DNA of 11,945 bases from Pseudomonadota bacterium (GTDB lineage Bacteria; Desulfobacterota; Syntrophia; Syntrophales; JADFWA01): the NCBI GenBank assembly GCA_030610915.1, contig JAUWQS010000022.1:1-11945 (forward strand), given 5' to 3'. The stretch's first letter is position 1, and every line of letters starts with the position of its first letter. Positions 6,651 through 11,945 of the stretch are shown here, in pieces. The notes below the pieces were generated by a model. It was not told the origin of the DNA, made no database searches, and saw nothing but the letters and a program-made list of their open reading frames with translations. A program made the translations under genes and the position numbers.

Positions 6651-8681
6651 CTAAAATCTCAAATTGACTCCACCAAAGACCTCAGTCCCGGGCATTTCAT
6701 CATATTCTTCATATTTCTTATCAAAGATGTTTTCTACCTCAAGAAAAGCCTCCAAATTTTTGGTGATATCTTTGGTAATCTTGGCATGTGCCAGAAAATA
6801 ACCATTAAGTTTTTCTGTATTGTTTGAATCTGTATATCTTTCCCCCACATACTCACCCCTCAGATTTATGCCCAGGCCAAAACCGGGAACTCTGTAATCA
6901 AGTACGAAGTTAGCCATATGTTCTGGGTCGTATATAAGTTCTTTACCTGTTTCTCTATCCTCTGTATCCAGAAAATAATATCCCAATCTTCCAGATAGGT
7001 TATCTGTAAACTGGATGATAACTTCGAACTCTCCACCCTGGGTGCGAACTTTTCCTATGTTTGTGATCAGATATACTGGTTTGCCTTTATGAGTCTCTGT
7101 TGTTTTAATCGTTCCTACCATATCTTCAAGATCATTCCTGAACAGGGACAGAGTGGTTAACACTTTTTTATGAATCTGGTATTCCACACCTGTCTGGTAA
7201 GACCAGGAAGTTTCCGGTTTCAGATCTGGATCCGACCTCGACCATTTTCCCCACTTCTTTTTAAGGCCAGGGAAAATCTTACATCCTTTAGCGGTCTTAA
7301 ATCCTCTTTCTGCGGAGGCCCTCAATTTTAGATTCTCGGTTAATTTATAAAGTACTCCAGCCTGTGGAAAAATATCACTGCCCCACCAAGTATGATCGAC
7401 CCCGCGGGCGCCTAAAAGTAAGGTGAACGGGCTGAGGTCTATTTCATCCTGAAAATATACATTGTGAGTATACTGATCTTCACCCCAATTATCAGAATAA
7501 TCCCCATGGAATTGATACCCTAAAGTTGCCAAGTGTCTATCCTTAATCAGCCGGTTGTAATATGTCTCCCCTTCATAAATATTCAAATCCAATCCCCGTT
7601 CCGGCAATATTAACCTCAACCAAGAGCCCTTGACCACTAACTTGGAAACTTCATCAGGATGCCATTCGGTTATAGAATTAAGCGAATATTTTCGTTGCTT
7701 CCATCCAGGAGAATCCTGATTATAAAAGCTTGTTTTCAATACCGTTTTTAGCTCCGGGGTAAACTCATATTCTAAACTTCCCCAGACATCATCATAGGTA
7801 AATTCATCGTCGGGATCGATTCCATGGTATTTGTTATGACTATAGTCAATCTGATACCCGAATTTATCTATCTTACTTCCGCCGCCAGCATGATGAACTT
7901 GTTTTCCATGAGAACCAAAGCCGGTTGATGCAGAAAATGTGGGTTTTTCAGGGGCAGACTTGGTAATAACATGAATTACTCCCCCCGATGTCTCGCTGCC
8001 ACTGAGAACAGAAGACGCTCCTTTTTTTATCTCTATTCTTTCAATCATCTCTATAGGATAGCGATTGAATATAGGCATACGCCCCGGGCACTTGTATTGT
8101 TTTTGGCCATCTATCAAAAGCGAGGTGTGATCAATGTTCAAGCCATGGATCTTTACGCCTTTTCCTAATTGATACAGACCAGGAACCATCCTTAATGCCT
8201 CGGCCAAATTATGTATATTAGCTGCCTCAAGTTCCTCTCTTGTAATTACAGTTATGCCAATAGGCACATCACCCAGAGAATGCGCTGTCTTGGTGGCAGT
8301 GACCACTGTCTTTTGCAGTTCTATTGCCGGCCTTTCAGTTACTTTCTCCTCTTCCACTTTCTGTAATACTACTGCACCTTTTGCATTAATTGTATAACTC
8401 AAACCAGTTCCGGATAGAATCTTTTCCAAGGCTTGGGCTGGGGTATTCGTCCCTTGGATACCATTAGTCTTTTTTTCTTCTACTATTTCATCCGGGTATT
8501 CCAGTTTGATTCCTGTAACCCTTTCATAGGCATTCAAACCTAACTTCAGGGCCTGAGCCTCAATGTCAAACCTTTGACTCTCCGCTTTCATCTGATAAGA
8601 AAGATCCGACTGCGCCTGCGCCACAGAAACACAGGTAAAAATCAAGATCAATAAACGCAATACAAGTTTAAAACTTTTCAT
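6651..8681 (-). CDS. TonB-dependent outer-membrane receptor 2 with an STN domain
   Basis: A 676-residue receptor: signal peptide 1-23, an STN (secretin/TonB short N-terminal) domain at about 36-107 (FDIEAQALKLGLNAY through GAVVLQK), TonB box LQKTVVTAT at 122-130, plug about 135-242, and a barrel ending VNLRF with the usual terminal Phe. STN domains normally signal to a FecR-type anti-sigma factor, yet no FecR or sigma-factor gene is in the window. Two cysteines stand out in the mature protein: Cys198 in the plug (KCPGRM) and Cys467 in the barrel (KGCKIF). The ATG follows GGAGGGAGGAG. The gene is 17 bases from the CcsA-like gene and follows a structured leader RNA, so receptor, CcsA-like, ResB-like, small ORF and binding protein form one operon. 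The ligand is unknown. Confidence 0.93.
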   Translation of the reverse strand: MKSFKLVLRLLILIFTCVSVAQAQSDLSYQMKAESQRFDIEAQALKLGLNAYERVTGIKLEYPDEIVEEKKTNGIQGTNTPAQALEKILSGTGLSYTINAKGAVVLQKVEEEKVTERPAIELQKTVVTATKTAHSLGDVPIGITVITREELEAANIHNLAEALRMVPGLYQLGKGVKIHGLNIDHTSLLIDGQKQYKCPGRMPIFNRYPIEMIERIEIKKGASSVLSGSETSGGVIHVITKSAPEKPTFSASTGFGSHGKQVHHAGGGSKIDKFGYQIDYSHNKYHGIDPDDEFTYDDVWGSLEYEFTPELKTVLKTSFYNQDSPGWKQRKYSLNSITEWHPDEVSKLVVKGSWLRLILPERGLDLNIYEGETYYNRLIKDRHLATLGYQFHGDYSDNWGEDQYTHNVYFQDEIDLSPFTLLLGARGVDHTWWGSDIFPQAGVLYKLTENLKLRASAERGFKTAKGCKIFPGLKKKWGKWSRSDPDLKPETSWSYQTGVEYQIHKKVLTTLSLFRNDLEDMVGTIKTTETHKGKPVYLITNIGKVRTQGGEFEVIIQFTDNLSGRLGYYFLDTEDRETGKELIYDPEHMANFVLDYRVPGFGLGINLRGEYVGERYTDSNNTEKLNGYFLAHAKITKDITKNLEAFLEVENIFDKKYEEYDEMPGTEVFGGVNLRF

Positions 8682-8714
8682 TTCAGTGCTCCTCCCTCCA
8701 TTATCTATATGACA

Positions 8715-8846
8715 ATTGACAGTAACCCTCAGTTCTGGTAGAAAGAAGAACTGAGGGGCAGCCCGGCTGTAAATTCAGCCAGGCCTGCTTCCTCAGGGGA
8801 AAGGCGGTCTTGCTCTTTGCAGGATGGAAGCCGCCTTTCCCTGCAC
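8715..8846 (-). ncRNA. Structured leader RNA, copy 2, upstream of receptor 2
   Basis: Homologue of the leader at 3583-3713. Stem 1 is CAGGGAAAGGCGG (8831-8843) with CCGCCTTTCCCCTG (8794-8807). Stem 2 is GCAGGCCTGGCTG (8776-8788) with CAGCCGGGCTGC (8758-8769), one bulged G, loop AATTTA. Stem 3 is CCCTCAGTTCT (8747-8757) with AGAACTGAGGG (8726-8736), eleven perfect pairs. No U-run follows stem 3, so it is not a classic terminator. A competing pairing, CTGAGG (8791-8796) with CCTCAG (8751-8756), would lengthen stem 2 and disrupt stems 1 and 3. Function is inferred; I recognise no known class. Confidence 0.72.
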
Positions 8847-8873
8847 GTAACTACTCACGTATTTAGAGTTTTC

Positions 8874-8903
8874 GGTGGATTCGCTCTGCTTAATCCACCC
8901 TAC
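8874..8903. repeat. REP-like palindrome inserted in the leader 2 region
   Basis: GGTGGATT (8874-8881) and AATCCACC (8892-8899) form a perfect 8-bp inverted repeat around a 10-base loop, followed by CTAC. This GTAGGGTGGATT...AATCCACC form is a palindrome that I recall from many bacterial genomes. It is present only in copy 2 of the duplicated leader region, in about 43 bases that copy 1 lacks. Confidence 0.65.
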
Positions 8904-8910
8904 AGACTTA

Positions 8911-10161
8911 TCACCTCCTTTGCTTGGAATATTCCGAAAGTGAAGCTATCTGTTTCAGCATCTCTTTCGCTGTTTTTCGTTGTTTGGGATGACGCGCGGC
9001 TTTTTGAAATGCCTTTTTTGCCACTCCTTTTTTATCTCTCTGCAAGGCACAATATCCCATCATAAGATGTGCCTGCCCACTTTTATGACCAAGGCGGGCA
9101 CTTTGACTAAATGCCCGATATGCTTCGTTCCATTTCTCTTCTTCATAGAGCACTTGCCCCAGCATAAAACAGAGCTTAGATGTCTTGGTTTTCTTTAGTG
9201 CCCACTTCAGTGTCTCCTCAGCCTTTGCCGGCCTGTGGGCGGCAAGATAAGCAGATGCCAATTTTCCATAGTCGGCGGGTTTTGTATCGTCTTTCAGGAT
9301 AACAGCCTGTTCGTAATACTGCGCTGCCTTTTCCGGCACCCCGATAGCGTTGTTTAAATCACCAAGAAGCATGACATCCATCCGGTTAATGGTGGTCAGG
9401 TAGGAGCGTATGGTCAGCGCGGTCACAGCCTTTTTGTAGTCGTTTTGCCGCAGATAGAGATGCGCCATAAATTTCCACCAACGGGGGTTGTCGCCGTCTT
9501 TTGCGAGCAGGAGATTTACTGCGCGAAAGGCCTCGTCCTCCAGGTGAAGTTCCATGCATACCTGCAAAAACGCCTCCAGCCATTCAATCTTTGGAGTTCC
9601 CGCTTCGCCGGAGATGAGGTATCTCAAGTGGGGCAGAGCCCTGTTATGCTCTTCAGCAAGAATATAAGATATCGCGGCATAGTAAAGGTTCGATGTTTCA
9701 CTGCCCTGCGCAGCGTTGTGTGCCTTCAACAGGCAATCACCCGCCTTTTCATATCGCTTTTGATCAAAGTAGATCCTGCCCATATTCTGCCAGGCATAAG
9801 AAAATTCCGGATACATCTTAACCGTCAACCGGTAATGGAAAAGTGCTTCTTTATCCTTACCCGACAGGGAGAAGGCATTGGCCAGTGTAAATTCCACAAG
9901 ATAATGATTCCTTTTGGGATATTTTTTGAGGAACGTCTGTAAGACCTGCACCGCCTTGTCATAGTCTTTACCCTCTATCGCCTTCTGAGCGGCATAAACA
10001 ACCCTTTGAACTCCCGGCGTCAATTTTGGAGCTTCACTTTCAGCCCACGCCTGACAGAGTGAAGCTGAAAGCTGAAAGCTCAAAGCTAAAAGCAAGAAGC
10101 TGAAAACTGAAAGCAACAGACCTCTCCGTTTTAGTCTTGAGCTTGTTTGCTTTGACCTCAT
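8911..10161 (-). CDS. Secreted tetratricopeptide-repeat protein of the TonB module
   Basis: A 416-residue protein with a signal peptide (basic start RLKRRG, hydrophobic core 15-35, cleavage after AWA at about residue 40) and then TPR-type helix pairs almost to the end, for example YDKAVQVLQTFLKKYPKRNHY (from about 67), KEALFHYRLTVKMYPEFSYAWQNMGRIYFDQKRYEKA, and several further units up to about residue 395. TPR domains bind partner proteins. Genes of this kind lie downstream of tonB in TonB2-type clusters, and related TPR proteins are thought to assist TonB transport at the periplasmic side. The start overlaps the tonB stop by ATGA and has a GGAGGGAAG site. The signal-peptide core is encoded by a 7-bp tandem repeat, and the last codons are duplicated at 3734-3775. 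TPR identity is sure; the partner is not known. Confidence 0.88.
   Translation of the reverse strand: MRSKQTSSRLKRRGLLLSVFSFLLLALSFQLSASLCQAWAESEAPKLTPGVQRVVYAAQKAIEGKDYDKAVQVLQTFLKKYPKRNHYLVEFTLANAFSLSGKDKEALFHYRLTVKMYPEFSYAWQNMGRIYFDQKRYEKAGDCLLKAHNAAQGSETSNLYYAAISYILAEEHNRALPHLRYLISGEAGTPKIEWLEAFLQVCMELHLEDEAFRAVNLLLAKDGDNPRWWKFMAHLYLRQNDYKKAVTALTIRSYLTTINRMDVMLLGDLNNAIGVPEKAAQYYEQAVILKDDTKPADYGKLASAYLAAHRPAKAEETLKWALKKTKTSKLCFMLGQVLYEEEKWNEAYRAFSQSARLGHKSGQAHLMMGYCALQRDKKGVAKKAFQKAARHPKQRKTAKEMLKQIASLSEYSKQRR
10058..10113 (-). repeat. Eight degenerate 7-bp tandem units inside the TPR gene's signal-peptide coding region
   Basis: On the coding strand the consensus unit is CTTTCAG, with eight consecutive units covering 56 bases. 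Because 7 is not a multiple of 3, three units give a 7-residue peptide period: LSVFSFL, LLALSFQ, LSASL. The repeat covers residues 17-35, the hydrophobic core of the signal peptide. Confidence 0.8.
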
Positions 10162-10832
10162 CTTCCCTCCATAGTGAATTCAATCGTTGTAACTACTAAT
10201 GTGGCTACCGGATGCTCGGCAATCTTCCCCGGTGAAAACCTCCAGGAGGGAAGCGCTCTTAGCACACTGTCCTCAAATATCCCGGGGGGGTCGGCTCCAA
10301 TAATCTTCACCTGGCTTACATGACCATATTCATCCACCACAAAGCTGACATCGACCTTCCCTGCAATATTTAATCGCCTGGCGCGATAAGGATAAAATGG
10401 TTTCATTTTAAAAACCGGCACAGGCACCTGGTCAACATCACCCTGATCATAATAGAAACCGCTGATATCCGGCGCAGCTACAGGCATTCCCGTTGCCAGT
10501 TTTGGGTTGATCTCAAAGCTCAGTCTTGGCAGATCCATCTTTATCTCCTGCCTTTTGGGAAGATGCCGCTTCATCGTTACCTTCGGAAGCGGTTCGGGAG
10601 GCGGTTTCTTTTCCGGCAGCTTTTCCTCCTCATGCGGCGGCGGGTTTTCTCTTATGAGCCTTACAAGATTGACAGGCACAATCGTCTCAATGTCTTCTTT
10701 GCCGGTATTGCCCTGCCCAACCAATGGAAGCAGGGAAAATAAAAAGATATTTATCAGAAAGGACAAGAGTATGACGCAGCAGTTTGCCGGCGTAAGGAAT
10801 CGGCCTAAGCCATTAGGTGATTGTTTCTTCAT
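10158..10832 (-). CDS. tonB: TonB energy-transducing protein
   Basis: A 224-residue protein anchored by one N-terminal membrane segment (about 17-37), followed by a proline/glutamate/lysine-rich spacer (about 62-92, ENPPPHEEEKLPEKKPPPEP) and a C-terminal TonB domain (about 143-221) with the PFYPYRARRLNIAGKVDVSF stretch and the SWRFSPG motif (196-202). TonB uses the proton-driven ExbB/ExbD motor to pull on the TonB boxes of outer-membrane receptors; two such receptors are encoded downstream. The ATG has only a weak GGGAAAAG site, and the space before it is filled by a 7-bp repeat, so coupling from exbD may matter. It overlaps the TPR gene by four bases. The short spacer and gene order resemble Vibrio TonB2-type systems. 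Confidence 0.93.
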   Translation of the reverse strand: MKKQSPNGLGRFLTPANCCVILLSFLINIFLFSLLPLVGQGNTGKEDIETIVPVNLVRLIRENPPPHEEEKLPEKKPPPEPLPKVTMKRHLPKRQEIKMDLPRLSFEINPKLATGMPVAAPDISGFYYDQGDVDQVPVPVFKMKPFYPYRARRLNIAGKVDVSFVVDEYGHVSQVKIIGADPPGIFEDSVLRALPSWRFSPGKIAEHPVATLVVTTIEFTMEGR

Positions 10833-10848
10833 CTTTTCCCATTCAAAA

Positions 10849-10876
10849 TTCGATGTTGGACGTTCGATGTTCGATG
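10849..10876 (-). repeat. Four 7-bp tandem units between exbD and tonB
   Basis: On the plus strand TTCGATG, TTGGACG, TTCGATG, TTCGATG follow each other without gaps (coding-strand unit CATCGAA). The repeat starts one base after the exbD stop codon and fills most of the 45-base gap before tonB. Degenerate 7-mers of this kind are reported as short tandemly repeated repetitive sequences in cyanobacteria and occur in other bacteria. Confidence 0.75.
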
Positions 10877-10877
10877 T

Positions 10878-11285
10878 TTATTCTTTTCGGGTCGCAATGC
10901 TTACATTTTTTGCCCCGGCCAGACGGCATTGATCCATCACTCGAACCGTCAGTCCTGTGCGGCTGGCTTTGTCCGCTACCACCACCACCTGCCCTTCGGG
11001 GTTCTCTGCAAGGCATCTCTCTACGTGGGCGCGCACGCTTCTGATATCGATCCGTTTTCTGTCTAAATAAATCTGACCATCTTTGGAAACACCGATCAGG
11101 ATGTTCCCCTTCTCCTTGAGCGTTGCCGTTGAAGCGGTGGGACGCTGGACATCGATGCCTGTCTCCTTCACAAAACTGGTCGTCACCATAAAGAAGATCA
11201 AGAGCAAAAAGACAAGGTCGATCAGCGGCGAGATATTGATTCCTGCCGTCTCGTGACTGCGGCGGGCCTGCCGTATGTTGATCAT
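10878..11285 (-). CDS. exbD: ExbD biopolymer transport protein
   Basis: A 135-residue protein with the standard ExbD/TolR plan: short cytoplasmic N-terminus, one membrane helix INISPLIDLVFLLLIFFMVT (16-35) containing the essential proton-carrying Asp (D23), and a small periplasmic domain ending VMDQCRLAGAKNVSIATR. In the family ExbD dimers sit inside an ExbB pentamer and use proton flow to drive TonB. The ATG has an AAAGGAT site. It lies 94 bases after exbB, a gap occupied by short repeats, and 45 bases before tonB. Length and motifs are normal for the family. Confidence 0.95.
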   Translation of the reverse strand: MINIRQARRSHETAGINISPLIDLVFLLLIFFMVTTSFVKETGIDVQRPTASTATLKEKGNILIGVSKDGQIYLDRKRIDIRSVRAHVERCLAENPEGQVVVVADKASRTGLTVRVMDQCRLAGAKNVSIATRKE

Positions 11286-11302
11286 CTGATAATCCTTTCA
11301 AA

Positions 11303-11373
11303 GGTTCAGGGGTTCAGGGGTTCAGCGGTTCAAGGGTTAAAAACTATCAACCGTGAACTGTGAACAGTGAACC
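11303..11373 (-). repeat. Tandem 8-bp and 7-bp units between exbB and exbD
   Basis: Plus-strand 8-bp units GGTTCAGG, GGTTCAGG, GGTTCAGC, GGTTCAAG run 11303-11334, followed by a degenerate fifth. After a short spacer, three 7-bp units GTGAACT, GTGAACA, GTGAACC run 11353-11373. All share a TGAAC/GTTCA core. They occupy most of the intergenic region. Confidence 0.75.
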
Positions 11374-11379
11374 TGTTTA

Positions 11380-11945
11380 TTAGACAAATCTCCTTAATGT
11401 CATAATCGTCTCATCAAATTGATCCTCCAGACGCTCGGCCCTCCGATTGAGATAGATACTCATATAGAGCCCCGGTATTGCCACAAGGAGACCGCTTTGT
11501 GTGGTAAGGAGCGCCTCGGAGATGCCCGCTGCCATCGCCCTAACATTGCCGGTCCCAAAGATGGAGATCACATCGAAGGTGGTCATCATCCCAGTCACCG
11601 TGCCAAGGAGACCCAACAGGGGCGCTATGGCCGCCAGTATCCCGATGACCGCAAGGCGCCTCCGGAGGAGTGGACGCAACCTCATACAGCAGTGTCTCAG
11701 GATGTAGCGATTAAGTCCTGTGCTTCCCACGCGCTCCTTGAGAAAACCGATTACCACCATTGCCCGCAGACCGCTTATGAGCGATTCATCGATTCCTGCC
11801 ACAGATCTGCCGCGCACCGCCTCTACTGCCTGATCCAGAGTCACATCTCTTCTCTCGATCTTCCTAAAGTAGATTATCCGCTCTATTATCAATCCCCACA
11901 TCCACAAAGAAATAATAAGAATAGGGAACATCACCACCCCGCCGG
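11380..11945 (-). CDS. exbB: ExbB/TolQ/MotA-family proton channel protein, 5' end outside the window
   Basis: At least 187 residues are visible and the reading frame continues without a stop through the window edge; the first codons read GGVVMFPILIISLWMWGLIIERI, which matches the usual GG-x-VM-x-P start of ExbB, so probably only a short N-terminus is missing. The two core membrane helices of the channel are clear: LAVIGILAAIAPLLGLLGTV with the downstream TGMMTTFD motif, and AAGISEALLTTQSGLLVAIPG. In the family this protein forms the ring around ExbD. Short GTG/ATG codons near 11937-11929 could serve as internal starts but are less likely. Length and gene order fit the compact ExbB of TonB2-type clusters, which usually have a second ExbB-like gene and a DUF3450 gene upstream; these would lie outside the window. 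Confidence 0.9.
   Translation of the reverse strand, partial: GGVVMFPILIISLWMWGLIIERIIYFRKIERRDVTLDQAVEAVRGRSVAGIDESLISGLRAMVVIGFLKERVGSTGLNRYILRHCCMRLRPLLRRRLAVIGILAAIAPLLGLLGTVTGMMTTFDVISIFGTGNVRAMAAGISEALLTTQSGLLVAIPGLYMSIYLNRRAERLEDQFDETIMTLRRFV

Larger units (their letters stand above)
8622..8952 (-). repeat. Long imperfect direct repeat, copy 2 (TPR tail, leader, receptor signal peptide)
   Basis: Partner of 3495-3775. Here the TPR portion is part of the intact gene, which suggests that this is the source copy or the older arrangement. The receptor side covers the ribosome-binding region and signal-peptide codons of receptor 2, where long runs are shared with receptor 1. Confidence 0.8.

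Noticed and set aside
8726..8757. Stem 3 of leader 2 as an intrinsic terminator
   Set aside because: The eleven-pair stem is followed by TTACTGTC, without a U-run.
10843..11301. Longer frame overlapping exbD in another frame
   Set aside because: It covers exbD, which has full family motifs; the product is a low-complexity Arg/Pro/Gly-rich shadow.
10849..11373. CRISPR array
   Set aside because: Units are only 7-8 bp, adjacent and without spacers.

Overview
The window holds twelve genes, all on the minus strand, so they read from right to left. The gene content suggests an anaerobic Gram-negative bacterium, plausibly Desulfobacterota-like: outer-membrane receptors, a TonB2-type energy module, System II (ResB/CcsA-type) cytochrome c maturation relatives, and an exported FmdE-domain protein with a haem-c motif. 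Many 7-8 bp intergenic tandem repeats are present. The phylum is an inference from content; nothing in the window fixes it.

Right part (11945 to 8911) is the energy module: exbB (cut by the window edge), exbD, tonB and a secreted TPR protein. tonB and the TPR gene overlap by ATGA. Short heptamer or octamer repeats sit between exbB and exbD and between exbD and tonB, and one such repeat encodes the hydrophobic core of the TPR protein's signal peptide.

Middle part (8910 to 3777) is a block made of a structured leader RNA, a TonB-dependent receptor with an STN domain, a divergent CcsA-like protein, a ResB-like protein, a 50-residue small ORF, and a cysteine-rich periplasmic binding protein. No ABC permease or ATPase is visible.

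Left part (3776 to 1) starts with a second copy of the leader, preceded by a 14-codon remnant of the TPR gene's 3' end. It continues with a second TonB-dependent receptor, the FmdE-like protein with a CXXCH motif, and a membrane methyltransferase of the isoprenylcysteine methyltransferase type. The window ends with the first 11 codons of another gene, possibly a transposase.

Working together (inference): ExbB-ExbD-TonB powers two receptors that import a scarce ligand, probably a metal, a metal chelate or a tetrapyrrole. The binding protein, the ResB/CcsA-like pair and the FmdE-haem protein would handle that ligand in the periplasm and inner membrane. The duplicated leader RNA probably controls both receptor operons. 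The most notable observations are this leader, the duplication that created it, the repeat-encoded signal peptide, and the CcsA/ResB-like pair standing where an ABC transporter would be expected.
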